Shown in pieces: positions 34,646 through 47,040 of a DNA stretch of 64,000 bases (positions are counted from its first letter, which is position 1; every line of letters begins with the position of its first letter). The stretch is taken from assembly GCA_937775265.1 (NCBI GenBank), contig CALKBV010000008.1:62001-126000 (forward strand), written 5' to 3'. The translations under genes were made by a program, and so were the position numbers. This DNA comes from an uncultured Pseudomonadales bacterium (GTDB lineage Bacteria; Pseudomonadota; Gammaproteobacteria; Pseudomonadales; Azotimanducaceae). The notes under the pieces were generated by a model. That model saw only the letters and a list, made by a program, of their open reading frames with translations. It was not told where the DNA came from and did no database searches.

Positions 34646-35815
34646 ATGAACACATCTTATGCCATGCTGGATCACGGACTGGGTGAAGATCTGGACATGT
34701 TGCGCGATCTGGTCTACAAATTCGCCCAGGCAGAAATCGCCCCGCGTGCCGCAGAGATAGATAAAAACAATGAGTTCCCCGCCGATCTCTGGCAAAAGAT
34801 GGGTGATCTCGGCATTCTGGGTGTCACCGTTGCAGAAGAATTTGGAGGTAGCAATATGGGCTATCTGGGCCATGTTGTCGCAATGGAAGAAATCAGCCGT
34901 GCTTCAGCTTCGGTCGGCCTGTCCTACGGCGCGCACTCCAATCTCTGCGTTAACCAGATTCACAAAAACGGCTCTGCTGAACAAAAGACAAGGTATTTAC
35001 CACAGCTGTGTTCCGGCGAACATGTCGGCGCCCTTGCCATGTCGGAGCCAGGCGCAGGCTCTGATGTCGTCAGTATGAAACTCAAAGCCGAGAAAAAAGG
35101 CGACGTCTATGTTCTGAACGGCAACAAGATGTGGATCACCAACGGTCCTGACGCAGACACTTACGTCATTTACGCCAAGACCGACAGCAATGCCGGTTCG
35201 CGTGGTATGACTGCGTTCATTGTTGAGCGTGGCTTTGGCGGATTCTCACAGGCTCCAAAGCTCGACAAGCTTGGTATGCGAGGGTCCAATACCTGCGAAC
35301 TGATATTTGAAGACTGCGAAGTCCCCGCAGTTAATATTCTCGGCCACGAAGGCGAGGGTGTGCGCGTGCTGATGTCGGGCCTCGATTTCGAGCGAACCGT
35401 TCTTTCAGGCGGCCCGGTCGGCATTATGCAGGCTTGTATGGATATCGTCGTACCTTATGTTCATGACCGAAAGCAGTTTGGTCAGGCGATCGGAGAATTC
35501 CAATTAATGCAGGGCAAGCTTGCAGACATGTACACCGTACTCAATGCCAGCCGAGCCTACCTGTATGCGGTTGCGCGTGCTTGCGATCGTGGCCTTGAAA
35601 GCCGAAAAGACGCAGCAGCTGTCATTCTTTATACCGCAGAGCAGGCCACGCAATGTGCACTGCAGGCCATCCAGGCGCTGGGCGGTAACGGCTACATCAA
35701 TGACTACGATACAGGTCGCCTGCTTCGCGATGCCAAACTCTATGAGATTGGTGCAGGCACTTCGGAGATCCGGCGTATGTTGATTGGTCGCGAACTTTTC
35801 TCAGAGGCGGGCTAA
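34646..35815 (+). CDS. liuA: isovaleryl-CoA dehydrogenase
   Basis: This 389-residue FAD enzyme oxidises isovaleryl-CoA to 3-methylcrotonyl-CoA in leucine breakdown. Seen are [15 protein letters not shown] and WITNGPDAD at the flavin site. The catalytic base Glu249 in [13 protein letters not shown] is the position specific to isovaleryl-CoA dehydrogenase, unlike the C-terminal Glu of most homologues. The C-terminus has [12 protein letters not shown] and [15 protein letters not shown]. The ATG at 34646 is preceded by GGGAAG; a TTG 15 bases upstream is less likely. Only 3 bp separates it from the carboxyltransferase gene. Confidence 0.95.
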   Translation: MNTSYAMLDHGLGEDLDMLRDLVYKFAQAEIAPRAAEIDKNNEFPADLWQKMGDLGILGVTVAEEFGGSNMGYLGHVVAMEEISRASASVGLSYGAHSNLCVNQIHKNGSAEQKTRYLPQLCSGEHVGALAMSEPGAGSDVVSMKLKAEKKGDVYVLNGNKMWITNGPDADTYVIYAKTDSNAGSRGMTAFIVERGFGGFSQAPKLDKLGMRGSNTCELIFEDCEVPAVNILGHEGEGVRVLMSGLDFERTVLSGGPVGIMQACMDIVVPYVHDRKQFGQAIGEFQLMQGKLADMYTVLNASRAYLYAVARACDRGLESRKDAAAVILYTAEQATQCALQAIQALGGNGYINDYDTGRLLRDAKLYEIGAGTSEIRRMLIGRELFSEAG

Positions 35816-35818
35816 GCC

Positions 35819-37429
35819 ATGAGCGCCATCAAGACAAAACTAAATTCTCGCTCGCAAGATTTTATTGAAAATAAAGAATATATGCAGAGTCTGGTAACCG
35901 ACCTGCAAGCCCAGGTGGAACGAATCAAACAAGGAGGCGGTGAACGCTACCAGCAACGGCACATCGCCCGAGGGAAACTGTTACCTCGCGACCGGGTTGA
36001 CGCACTGATAGACCCTGGCTCACCCTTTCTGGAATTCTCACAACTCGCTGCGCACAACATGTACGGTAAAGATGATGTGCCAGCCGCCGGCATTATCACT
36101 GGCATTGGGCGAGTGAGCGGCCAGGAGTGCGTCATTGTTGTTAATGACGCAACGGTTAAAGGTGGCACCTATTATCCCATCACCGTGAAAAAGCACCTTC
36201 GCGCACAGGACATCGCGCAGGAAAATAACTTGCCCTGCATCTACCTGGTGGATTCCGGCGGCGCCAACCTGCCGAACCAGGATGAAGTCTTTCCCGACAG
36301 ACACCACTTCGGCCGGATCTTTTTCAACCAGGCCAACATGTCAGCACTGAACATCCCACAGCTAGCGGTGGTGATGGGCTCCTGTACAGCCGGTGGTGCC
36401 TATGTGCCAGCCATGGCAGACGAATCCATCATCGTAAAAAACCAGGGGACGATATTTCTTGCTGGCCCTCCCCTCGTCAAAATGGCGACGGGCGAGGAAG
36501 TAACTGCTGAGGAACTCGGCGGCGCAGATATCCATTCCAAAGAATCCGGGGTCACTGATCACTACGCCAGAAACGATCATCATGCACTTCAACTCGCCAG
36601 AAATGCTGTAGGCCGCCTGAATAGGGTAAAGCCCGTTTCGCTGGATGTGAAAGAAAGTGTAGAACCCTTGTACCCGGCCAGCGACCTCAACGGTATCGTG
36701 CCAAAGAACGTACGCCAACCTTACGACGTTCGCGAGATCATCGCCCGCGTCTTCGACGGCTCTGAGTTCGACGAATTCAAAGCACTTTATGGCACAACTT
36801 TAGTCTGCGGCTTCGCCAGGCTCTACGGCTATCCTGTGGGCATCGTTGCTAACAACGGGGTGTTATTCAGTGAGTCCGCACAAAAAGGTGCGCACTTTAT
36901 TGAGTTGTGCGCACAACGAAAAATACCGCTCATTTTCCTGCAAAATATTACCGGATTCATGGTCGGTCAGCAGTATGAAGCCGGCGGCATCGCCAAACAC
37001 GGCGCCAAGATGGTAACGGCTGTGGCTAGTGCCAAGGTACCCAAACTCACGCTCATCATCGGCAACTCCTATGGCGCCGGTAACTACGGGATGTGTGGTC
37101 GGTCCTATGACCCCAATTTCCTGTTCATGTGGCCCAATGCCCGAATTTCAGTCATGGGCGGTGAACAGGCAGCTGGCGTCCTCGCCCAGGTAAGACGAAG
37201 CCAGATTGAAAATGCCGGTGACGAATGGGCCATCGAGGATGAACAGGCTTTCAAACAACCGATCATCGATAACTTTGATACTGAAGGGCATCCTTACTAC
37301 GCCAGCGCACGACTTTGGGATGACGGCGTGATAGATCCAACGGACACAAGGCGCATACTGGGCCTCGCGCTCTCCGCCTCACTTAACAAACCAATCGCTG
37401 AAACCCGTTTCGGCGTCTTCAGGATGTAG
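35819..37429 (+). CDS. liuB: methylcrotonyl-CoA carboxylase, carboxyltransferase (beta) subunit
   Basis: This 536-residue crotonase-fold carboxyltransferase transfers carboxyl from biotin to 3-methylcrotonyl-CoA. Motifs include [47 protein letters not shown] and [12 protein letters not shown]. The sequence [18 protein letters not shown] is typical of methylcrotonyl-CoA rather than propionyl-CoA beta subunits. GAGGCGGG inside the end of liuA provides the ribosome site. It partners the biotin-carrying subunit 37 bp downstream. Confidence 0.95.
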   Translation: MSAIKTKLNSRSQDFIENKEYMQSLVTDLQAQVERIKQGGGERYQQRHIARGKLLPRDRVDALIDPGSPFLEFSQLAAHNMYGKDDVPAAGIITGIGRVSGQECVIVVNDATVKGGTYYPITVKKHLRAQDIAQENNLPCIYLVDSGGANLPNQDEVFPDRHHFGRIFFNQANMSALNIPQLAVVMGSCTAGGAYVPAMADESIIVKNQGTIFLAGPPLVKMATGEEVTAEELGGADIHSKESGVTDHYARNDHHALQLARNAVGRLNRVKPVSLDVKESVEPLYPASDLNGIVPKNVRQPYDVREIIARVFDGSEFDEFKALYGTTLVCGFARLYGYPVGIVANNGVLFSESAQKGAHFIELCAQRKIPLIFLQNITGFMVGQQYEAGGIAKHGAKMVTAVASAKVPKLTLIIGNSYGAGNYGMCGRSYDPNFLFMWPNARISVMGGEQAAGVLAQVRRSQIENAGDEWAIEDEQAFKQPIIDNFDTEGHPYYASARLWDDGVIDPTDTRRILGLALSASLNKPIAETRFGVFRM

Positions 37430-37466
37430 TCAGAACATGTCTATTATTCGTACAGGAACCCACTAA

Positions 37467-39473
37467 ATGTTTGGCAAAATTCTTATCGCAAACCGCGGCG
37501 AGATCGCTTGCCGGGTGATTCGATCCGCTAGAAAACTCGGCATACGAACAGTGGCTGTCTATTCAGATGCAGATTCCAATGCCCTGCACGTACAGATGGC
37601 CGATGAGGCGGTGCATATTGGCGGCTCTGCGCCAGCAGACTCCTATTTGATAATGGAAAAGATTATTGACGCTGCAAAACAAACACGCAGCGAAGCGATT
37701 CACCCCGGCTACGGTTTCCTGTCGGAAAACGCCCTATTCTGTCACCTCTGTGAAACCAACAATGTTGTCTTCATCGGCCCACCGGAAGCGGCCATTAAGA
37801 CCATGGGCTCCAAATCTGCCTCAAAAATAATGATGGAAATGGCAGAAGTACCTTTACTGCCGGGATATCACGGGGCAGACCAGAACCCTACCCTGCTCAA
37901 AAACGCAGCCGAAGAGATTGGCTACCCGGTGTTATTGAAAGCGGTATCAGGTGGCGGCGGAAAAGGCATGCGGCAAGTTCATAGCCCGGATGAGTTTGAT
38001 GAAGCGCTTGCCGCCGCAAAGCGAGAAGCGCTATCAGCCTTCGGCGACGGTGACATGCTCGTAGAAAAGTATCTCGAACAGCCCCGACATGTTGAGGTTC
38101 AGGTCTTCTGCGACTCACTGGGCAATGGCATCTACCTGTTCGAGCGGGATTGCTCTGTACAACGTCGACATCAAAAGATTATTGAAGAAGCGCCGGCACC
38201 AAAGCTGCCTGACGGCGTTCGTGAACTAATGGGTGACGCCGCGTTGCGTGCAGCCAAGTCTGTCAACTATGTCGGCGCAGGCACGGTCGAATTCCTGCTG
38301 GATTCAACCGGGCACTTTTATTTTATGGAGATGAACACCCGACTCCAGGTCGAGCATCCTGTTACCGAAATGATTACCGGTCAGGATCTGGTTGAATGGC
38401 AGCTAAAAGTAGCCAACGGCGAACCACTGCCGCTAGCACAATCTGAACTAACCATCACCGGTCACGCCTTCGAAGCAAGAATCTATGCGGAAGACCCTGA
38501 CAACGAGTTTTTACCTGCCGCAGGAAAACTGACATGGCTGCAACAACCTGTTGAATCAGCCCACGTACGGATCGATACAGGTGTTATTCAGGATGACGAG
38601 GTCGGTGTCTTTTATGATCCGATGATCGCGAAACTGATTGTCTGGGGTGAAAACCGCGGGCTTGCCCTGCAGCGCCTCGCGCAAGCACTGGCAACCTATC
38701 GCATCATTGGCGTAACCACCAACATCGACTTTCTGCATCGCCTGGTCACCCATAAAGCATTTATCGCAGAAGAACTGAGCACTGATTTTATTACAAAAAA
38801 TGAAACCAGCCTCTTTGAAACCAGACAATTACCCATCGAATCCCTGGCACCACTTGCGTGCCTTTACCTGACGTTGCGACGCCAGTCACAACCTGTACCA
38901 GCTTCTGACCGAACATCCCCCTGGCATGCCTGCGACAACTGGCGAACGAATGCAGCGGCCATCCATCTTGAGACAATTGTTGTTGGCAAAACAGACTATA
39001 TTATCCGCACAGCAAAAAGCGGGCCGGACACTTTTGACATGCATTTTGAGAACACTTCCTGCACTGTCAGTGGCAGTCTCGAGGGGAATAACTTGATCGC
39101 TACCATTAACGGCCATCGACAGACTGCAGTCGTTGTTGAAGGGGTTACTACGATTTCTCTTTTTACTAGTAATGGCACCTTCGAGTTCACAACCAAGGTT
39201 ACCGATCTGGGAGAAGAGGTAGACCAGGATGATGGCTCAGGTTTTAAGGCACCGATGAATGGCACGGTCGTCGATATTCTTGTTATGAAGGGTGAGACAG
39301 TCAGCGCAGGGGACACGCTAGTGATTATGGAAGCCATGAAAATGGAACACGCCATCAAAGCGCCAGTTGATGGGTTAATCAGCGAAATTTTCTACGGTAA
39401 AGGCGATCTCGTTGACGGCGGCGCAGATCTCCTTGCTTTTGAACCGCTTTCTTTGGCAAACAACCAAAACTGA
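37467..39473 (+). CDS. liuD: methylcrotonyl-CoA carboxylase, biotin-containing (alpha) subunit
   Basis: This 668-residue protein starts with the biotin carboxylase domain (ILIANRGEIACRVIRSARKL; ATP-grasp AVSGGGGKGMRQVHS; ERDCSVQRRHQKIIEEAP; MEMNTRLQVEHPVTEM), then a central BT domain and the C-terminal biotinyl domain with EAMKMEH (biotinylated Lys about 625). AGGAA precedes the ATG. In most liu operons an enoyl-CoA hydratase gene (liuC) lies between B and D; here D follows B directly. Confidence 0.95.
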   Translation: MFGKILIANRGEIACRVIRSARKLGIRTVAVYSDADSNALHVQMADEAVHIGGSAPADSYLIMEKIIDAAKQTRSEAIHPGYGFLSENALFCHLCETNNVVFIGPPEAAIKTMGSKSASKIMMEMAEVPLLPGYHGADQNPTLLKNAAEEIGYPVLLKAVSGGGGKGMRQVHSPDEFDEALAAAKREALSAFGDGDMLVEKYLEQPRHVEVQVFCDSLGNGIYLFERDCSVQRRHQKIIEEAPAPKLPDGVRELMGDAALRAAKSVNYVGAGTVEFLLDSTGHFYFMEMNTRLQVEHPVTEMITGQDLVEWQLKVANGEPLPLAQSELTITGHAFEARIYAEDPDNEFLPAAGKLTWLQQPVESAHVRIDTGVIQDDEVGVFYDPMIAKLIVWGENRGLALQRLAQALATYRIIGVTTNIDFLHRLVTHKAFIAEELSTDFITKNETSLFETRQLPIESLAPLACLYLTLRRQSQPVPASDRTSPWHACDNWRTNAAAIHLETIVVGKTDYIIRTAKSGPDTFDMHFENTSCTVSGSLEGNNLIATINGHRQTAVVVEGVTTISLFTSNGTFEFTTKVTDLGEEVDQDDGSGFKAPMNGTVVDILVMKGETVSAGDTLVIMEAMKMEHAIKAPVDGLISEIFYGKGDLVDGGADLLAFEPLSLANNQN

Positions 39474-39540
39474 TGAATGTCATTTCTTTGCTTCGAGATC
39501 TGGCCGAACCAGACTATCTAATGGTGCGGAGCCCGGCATC

Positions 39541-41487
<1,947 letters not shown>

Positions 41488-41562
41488 CCAAACATTAAAA
41501 AGGCGGATTGAATCAACTATTCCTATATTTGATCAATCGACAATCTGCACGAGGATAATGAA

Positions 41563-42621
41563 TTGACGATTCGCTACGGAATTATCGGCACCGGCATGAT
41601 GGGCTGTGAACACATCCGCAACCTTGCCGCCATGGAAGGGGTAGACATTACCGCAATTGCGGACCCCAATGAAAAACCACGGGACTGGGGTCGTAACGCC
41701 TGCGGCGATCGCTTTACACCCGAGGTGTATGAAGATTATCGGGATTTGCTTGGCCGTGACGATGTTGATGCGGTCGTCGTTGCATCACCAAACTACTCCC
41801 ATATCGATGTGATGCGTGACATCTTTCAAACAGATAAGCATGTCATGCTCGAGAAGCCGATGTGTACGACTATCACTGACTCTAAGGAACTGGTGAAATC
41901 TGCAGATCAACATCCGGGGATCGTCTGGATTGGTCTTGAATATCGATACATGTCACCCATTACCGCGACGCTGCAGCATCTCGATGCCATTGGTAACATT
42001 CGTATGTGCGCTATTCGTGAGCACCGTTTTCCATTCCTGAAGAAGGTCGGCAATTGGAATCGTTTTAATCGCAATACAGGCGGCACGCTGGTTGAAAAAT
42101 GCTGCCACTTTTTTGACCTAATGACCCAGGTGATACCCAGCAAGCCGACCCGGGTTATCGCTTCAGGTGGGCAGGATGTGAATCACCTCGACGAGTTCTA
42201 CAATGGCGAGACACCTGACATTATGGACAATGCCTATGTCATCGTGGAATTTGCCGACGGCGCTAGGGCAATGCTCGACCTGTGCATGTTCGCCGAAGGC
42301 AGCCGGCATGAACAGCATATCGCCGTGACCGGTGACATCGGTAAAATTGAAACGACTGTACCCGGCAATGAACTGATCATTAGCAACAGAGCAAGCAACG
42401 ACTTTAAAACCATTCAAATCGAACCCGACCCCCGAGTAAAAGAACAAGGCCTTCATCACGGCGCCAGCTACCTTGAGCATCTCGGTTTTATAGAGGCGAT
42501 CAACAACGGTTCGCCCCCTTCTGTTACTGTCAGGGACGGCCTGCTGTCTGTAGTGCTGGGCGTGGCAGCACAACAATCGATCGAATCCGGACAGGCGGTA
42601 AACCTGCACGACCTACTGTGA
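41563..42621 (+). CDS. Gfo/Idh/MocA-family oxidoreductase
   Basis: This 352-residue NAD(P)-dependent dehydrogenase has an N-terminal Rossmann domain (RYGIIGTGMMGCEHIRNL) and the signature HVMLEKPMCTTI with the EKP motif, then a C-terminal alpha/beta substrate domain. The start is TTG with GAGGA at suitable spacing; the nearby ATG is out of frame. Members act on sugars, inositols or related polyols. It follows aacS by 75 bp and precedes an aldo/keto reductase by 30 bp, so all three may be co-transcribed. Substrate unknown; possibly sugar acids. Confidence 0.85.
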   Translation: MTIRYGIIGTGMMGCEHIRNLAAMEGVDITAIADPNEKPRDWGRNACGDRFTPEVYEDYRDLLGRDDVDAVVVASPNYSHIDVMRDIFQTDKHVMLEKPMCTTITDSKELVKSADQHPGIVWIGLEYRYMSPITATLQHLDAIGNIRMCAIREHRFPFLKKVGNWNRFNRNTGGTLVEKCCHFFDLMTQVIPSKPTRVIASGGQDVNHLDEFYNGETPDIMDNAYVIVEFADGARAMLDLCMFAEGSRHEQHIAVTGDIGKIETTVPGNELIISNRASNDFKTIQIEPDPRVKEQGLHHGASYLEHLGFIEAINNGSPPSVTVRDGLLSVVLGVAAQQSIESGQAVNLHDLL

Positions 42622-42651
42622 AAGAACCAACCTGAACGAACAAGGACAACG

Positions 42652-43620
42652 ATGACATTTCAAACAATAAAAGACATTCCTCACATAGGGTTCGGCCTTT
42701 GGAAAATAGCACCTGATCATTGCGCAGAAGTTGTCTACGAAGCGGTCAAATCCGGATACAGGCACTTTGATTCTGCTTGCGACTACGGCAATGAAAAACA
42801 GGTAGGTCAAGGACTTCAAAGAGCGATGACCGAAGGCTTATGTTCTCGCCAGGACCTTTGGGTAACATCAAAACTTTGGAACACCTACCATCACCCAGAT
42901 CATGTTCTCCCCGCGATGAATAGAAGCTTGTCAGACCTGCAACTGGATTATCTTGACCTGTACCTGATACATTTCCCCATCGCCCTGGCCTATGTCCCGT
43001 TCGAGACGCGCTATCCTCCAGAGTGGACTCATGATCCAGCTGCAGAAATCCCGGTGATGCATCCCGTTAATGTGTCGTTGCAAGAAACATGGCACGCTAT
43101 GGAACAATTGAAAGCTATTGGTCGCGTCAAACACATCGGCGTCTGCAACTACAATTCTGGACTGCTCCACGATCTGATGAACTACGCGATCCAGCCGCCG
43201 GAAATGTTGCAAATAGAATCGCACCCCTACCTGACCCAGGAACGACTGATCAAACTCGCCCAGCAGTATGGGATGGAAGTGACTGCTTTTTCACCTCTCG
43301 GAGCAATGTCTTACTTCGAACTGGATATGGCTGACCAGCATGAATCTGTCTTGGAGCATTCGGCCATCAAAGCAGCGGCTTCCCGCACGCACAAAACGGC
43401 GGCACAGGTAGTCCTACGTTGGGGACTGCAGCGTGGTACATCACTGGTTGCAAAAAGCGTTAAGACAGAACGCATGCGGGAGAACCTGTCACTTGATGAT
43501 TTCGAACTGACCGCCGCAGAAATGGATGCCATCTCAGGACTCAACATCAATCGGCGCTTTAATGATCCTGGCGACTTCTGCGAGGCAGCATTCGGCACCT
43601 TTCACCCTATCTACGATTGA
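42652..43620 (+). CDS. aldo/keto reductase (xylose/aldose reductase-like)
   Basis: This 322-residue TIM-barrel reductase has catalytic tetrad segments DSACDYGNEKQVGQGL (Asp, Tyr), TSKLWNTYHHPDHV (Lys) and DLYLIHFPIALAYV (His). ETRYPPEWTHD is close to the VPxxxRYPPxW segment of fungal xylose reductases. The C-terminal VAKSVKTERMREN contacts NADP(H). AAGGA precedes the ATG. It is a polyol or aldehyde reductase by family, consistent with the adjacent Gfo/Idh gene. Confidence 0.9.
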   Translation: MTFQTIKDIPHIGFGLWKIAPDHCAEVVYEAVKSGYRHFDSACDYGNEKQVGQGLQRAMTEGLCSRQDLWVTSKLWNTYHHPDHVLPAMNRSLSDLQLDYLDLYLIHFPIALAYVPFETRYPPEWTHDPAAEIPVMHPVNVSLQETWHAMEQLKAIGRVKHIGVCNYNSGLLHDLMNYAIQPPEMLQIESHPYLTQERLIKLAQQYGMEVTAFSPLGAMSYFELDMADQHESVLEHSAIKAAASRTHKTAAQVVLRWGLQRGTSLVAKSVKTERMRENLSLDDFELTAAEMDAISGLNINRRFNDPGDFCEAAFGTFHPIYD

Positions 43621-43828
43621 TCGTGGGCCTATGCCCTCGTTCCGCTATCCCCATGCTTAGCTACCGGCCAGCGCACCGGTAACCGTTGCTGGTAGCACTA
43701 TCTTTGTATTCTTATTCTGGTGTTTCAGGACAGACTCGGGAAAGCCAGAACTCACGCTGCGACTTTGGCATCGACGCACTACCATTTATTGGTATGATAC
43801 AGGAAAGTTATTCCAGCGGAGGAATCCC

Positions 43829-45520
43829 ATGAGCTATGACCTCGTTATCAAGAACGGCACGGTAGTAGACGGATCAGGCAGTGCCAGGTATCGCGCCGAC
43901 GTTGCGATTACAAACGGTAAGGTCGCGAAGATTGGCCGCGTTAACGAAAAATCCAAACAAACCATTGATGCAGAAGGTCATGTGGTTTCGCCCGGCTTTG
44001 TCGACGGCCATACCCATATGGACGCCCAGGTTTTCTGGGACCCCATCGGTTCCTGCTCCAGCTATCACGGTGTCACCAGTGTGGTGATGGGCAACTGCGG
44101 CTTTACCCTGGCGCCGTGTAAACAGGAGGATGCTGACCTGGTATTCCGTAACCTGGAACGCGCCGAAGATCTGTCTCGTGATGCGATGCTAGAAGGTATC
44201 GACTGGACCTGGGAAACCTTCCCTGAGTTTCTGGATACCGTCGACGATCTGCCAAAGGGTATCAACTATGCAGGCTATATTGGTCACTCTGCACTGCGCA
44301 CCTACACGATGGGGGAACGGGCGTTCGAGGAAGAGGCCAACGAAGATGAAGTTAAACATATGCAGGCACTGGTAAAAGAAGCCATGCATGCGGGCGCGAT
44401 TGGCTTTTCTACTTCACGCACCTTCAACCACACCACCGCTGACGATCGACCCGTCGCAAGTCGTCTCGCCAACTGGGAAGAAGTCCGTGCCATCGTCAAC
44501 GCAGTTGGTGAAACAGGCAAAGGCATTTTCGAAATCGCGGGCGAGTCACCAGGTCGCAGCCCGGAACGTAATCGTGAATATCACGATCGTCTTAGGGATC
44601 TCGCCGTCGAATCCGGTGTAACACAAACCTGGGGCATGTTCAGCGTCAAGGCTGCACCCGAAATCTGGAGACCCTATTTTGACCTGCTGGATGAAACCGC
44701 AGCCGCTGGCGGCAGAATGTTTGCCCAGGTGCATAGCCGCGGTCTGAACAACATCTTGTCTTTTGAAAGTGCGACACCTTATGACAACTGGGAGCTGTGG
44801 AGTGATATCCGCGCCCTGCCCCTGAAGGAGCAAAAAGTACGTCTCGGGGATCCGGCAACAAAGGCGAAGCTCGTTGAAATCGCCAACCGCGAATACACCG
44901 GGCCGCGTATCGTTGGCGCAGAGATACGCCCACCGGATTGGGACTATGTGTTCCCGATGGACGATATGAGCTACGACAAACCGTCAATGGCGCAAATCGC
45001 AAAAGAAAAAGGGGTTGACCCTGTCGAGCTAATGATCGATATGGCACTCGAACGTGATTTGAAAATGTTCTTTCGCGCACCTATCGCCAATGAAAACCAG
45101 GATCATGTACTGGAGATGATCAAACATCCTCGTTCCGTCGTGACATTCTCTGATTCAGGCGCGCACGTATCCCAGATTATGGATAGCTCATTGCAAACGC
45201 ACCTATTGAGCCACTGGGTCCGCGAGAAAGAAGCGTTGACCCTGGAAGAAGCGGTTAAGCAAATCACTTATAACACCGCTACCTTATGGGGATTACATGA
45301 TCGCGGTCTATTACGTGAAGGCATGGCTGCCGATGTCGTGGTTTTTGACCCTGAGACAATTGGGCCGAACATGCCAGAAGTGTTGAACGACCTACCCGCA
45401 GGCGCAATGCGTTTGAAACAGACTGCCAGCGGTATTTTAAATACAGTGGTGAATGGCGAAATTTTCCTAACGAATAATGAGCACAGTGGCGCAACCGCGG
45501 GTCAGTTATTGCGGAGCTAA
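43829..45520 (+). CDS. amidohydrolase, N-acyl-D-amino-acid deacylase (D-aminoacylase) family
   Basis: This 563-residue metal-dependent hydrolase shows HTHMD (61-65) at the metal site, GNCG with Cys90 (a ligand in D-aminoacylase), HSRG and the late Asp/His motif VTFSDSGAHVSQIMD. The C-terminal beta-sandwich is GMAADVVVFDP. GGAGG seven bases before the ATG is among the best ribosome sites in the window. The family includes D-aminoacylases, dihydroorotase-like and other deacylases; substrate identity is uncertain. A hairpin terminator follows. Confidence 0.88.
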   Translation: MSYDLVIKNGTVVDGSGSARYRADVAITNGKVAKIGRVNEKSKQTIDAEGHVVSPGFVDGHTHMDAQVFWDPIGSCSSYHGVTSVVMGNCGFTLAPCKQEDADLVFRNLERAEDLSRDAMLEGIDWTWETFPEFLDTVDDLPKGINYAGYIGHSALRTYTMGERAFEEEANEDEVKHMQALVKEAMHAGAIGFSTSRTFNHTTADDRPVASRLANWEEVRAIVNAVGETGKGIFEIAGESPGRSPERNREYHDRLRDLAVESGVTQTWGMFSVKAAPEIWRPYFDLLDETAAAGGRMFAQVHSRGLNNILSFESATPYDNWELWSDIRALPLKEQKVRLGDPATKAKLVEIANREYTGPRIVGAEIRPPDWDYVFPMDDMSYDKPSMAQIAKEKGVDPVELMIDMALERDLKMFFRAPIANENQDHVLEMIKHPRSVVTFSDSGAHVSQIMDSSLQTHLLSHWVREKEALTLEEAVKQITYNTATLWGLHDRGLLREGMAADVVVFDPETIGPNMPEVLNDLPAGAMRLKQTASGILNTVVNGEIFLTNNEHSGATAGQLLRS

Positions 45521-45521
45521 C

Positions 45522-45546
45522 ATCCTGCTAAATTACCCAGCAGGAT
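45522..45546. terminator. hairpin between convergent genes
   Basis: An 8-bp stem ATCCTGCT/AGCAGGAT with a 9-base loop lies two bases after the amidohydrolase stop and just before the end of the P450 gene. No long U-run follows, so it may work as a weak or bidirectional terminator. Confidence 0.5.
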
Positions 45547-45561
45547 CACCGGTTTCACCAA

Positions 45562-46899
45562 CTAGTCCGTCAAACGATACCGGATGTTCATATGCTTAAG
45601 CCCATGGACGAAGCTGGCCCTGACGCGCTCAGGATCCCCAACAAATTCCATTTCGGCTATTCGCGGAATCAGCTGTTCGAAGAAAACCCGCATCTCCAGT
45701 CGTGCCAGGATCAGGCCAAGGCACTGGTGGGGACCCGTACCGAAGGCTAGATGCCTGTTCGGTTTTCTCTCTATATTGAACTCGAAGGGCTTATCGAAAA
45801 TTTCTTCATCAAAACTGGCTGACGCATACATCAGCCCTACCGTATCGCCCTTTTTAATTGTCTTACCGCGCAGGTCATAATCCTGCTCCGCGGTTCTAGA
45901 AAATTGTACAACGGGCGTTGTCCAGCGAATCATTTCTTCAACTGCCAGTTTAACGGCATTTTCGTCGTGAACGATTTCCTTAAAACGTTGCAGTTGTTCC
46001 GGGTGAGTCAGAAGCGCGTGGAGCCCACCGGTGATAGAATTTCGTGTCGTGTCGTGTCCAGCGGTAGCAACAATAGTGTAGTAGGAAATCAGCTCCTTGT
46101 ATGGCAGGTACTCGCCATCAATTTTGCCATTGGCGATATAGCTCGCCAGGCTTTCATCCGGGTGCTCCCGGAATTTATCCGTCAGGTCGCTAAAGTACTG
46201 GTAGATATCCTTGACCGTATCGAAGATCGACAGCGGGTCATCCGCTATACGCTGCATTTCCGGATCATCGCCCGCAAAGAGTTCGTTAGTCAGTTTAAGG
46301 ATGCGCCACTCGTCCTGTTGGGGTACACCTAGTAATTCCGTGATTAACCTAAGAGGCGCATAGATTGAAACGTCCTGAACAAAGTCACATTTCTGGCTAC
46401 TGCCATCACCCATCATCTGATCCAGGATGTCTTTGGTAAGCTCCTCGAGCCGGTCACCGAGCGCCTTGATATTCGTCGGTTTGAACCAGGGTTGCACAAG
46501 TTCCCGGTAAGCCGTGTGGTCGGGCTGGTCCATTTGTACCAGTGAGCGAATTAACCCTTGTTCCGAAGACGTTGCAAGCACCTCGAGCAATCGTGGAGCG
46601 TCCTGCAGCTTTTCAAAAATTGCACTGATTATCTCTTCCTTCATTTCCGGGGCTGTTGCTTCACGCATCAGAATAGGTCGTGCCTCACTGGTAAATATGT
46701 ACGGCTGCTTTTCTATTTCAGTAATGTCCGCATGTTTAGTAACGACCCAGAAAGGCCGAAAACCCTCCGGCTCAACCATTCGAAGCGGATCGTTAGCACG
46801 AAGCCAAGCAAATGCATGCTGCGGATGGCCTACCTGCTCATAAACTTCAGGATCAATGACGTCTTTGTCCTGGAAAGTGTAGTCTTCAAGTACGGTCAC
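45562..46899 (-). CDS. cytochrome P450
   Basis: This 445-residue soluble bacterial P450 has the I-helix oxygen-binding motif TAGHDTTRN, the K-helix EMIRW (ExxR) and the heme loop FGTGPHQCLGL with ligand Cys about 393. It resembles the CYP125/CYP142/CYP111-type hydroxylases of steroid side chains and terpenoids, inferred from overall pattern. The apparent start is GTG. It lies 141 bp downstream of meaB on the same strand, so it could be the last gene of the propionyl-CoA operon. No ferredoxin is adjacent. Confidence 0.9.
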   Translation of the reverse strand: MTVLEDYTFQDKDVIDPEVYEQVGHPQHAFAWLRANDPLRMVEPEGFRPFWVVTKHADITEIEKQPYIFTSEARPILMREATAPEMKEEIISAIFEKLQDAPRLLEVLATSSEQGLIRSLVQMDQPDHTAYRELVQPWFKPTNIKALGDRLEELTKDILDQMMGDGSSQKCDFVQDVSIYAPLRLITELLGVPQQDEWRILKLTNELFAGDDPEMQRIADDPLSIFDTVKDIYQYFSDLTDKFREHPDESLASYIANGKIDGEYLPYKELISYYTIVATAGHDTTRNSITGGLHALLTHPEQLQRFKEIVHDENAVKLAVEEMIRWTTPVVQFSRTAEQDYDLRGKTIKKGDTVGLMYASASFDEEIFDKPFEFNIERKPNRHLAFGTGPHQCLGLILARLEMRVFFEQLIPRIAEMEFVGDPERVRASFVHGLKHMNIRYRLTD

Positions 46900-47040
46900 T
46901 GTATTTCTTTCTTTTTATTTTCGAATAGCGTTGATCCCTAGCATATTCGATTTTGGACTCGGAAATAAGCTCGGTTGAGCTATTATCGGTGGCCATTTCC
47001 CTCGCTATAGCCCGCTATCCATAAATTAAAACAGCGTAGC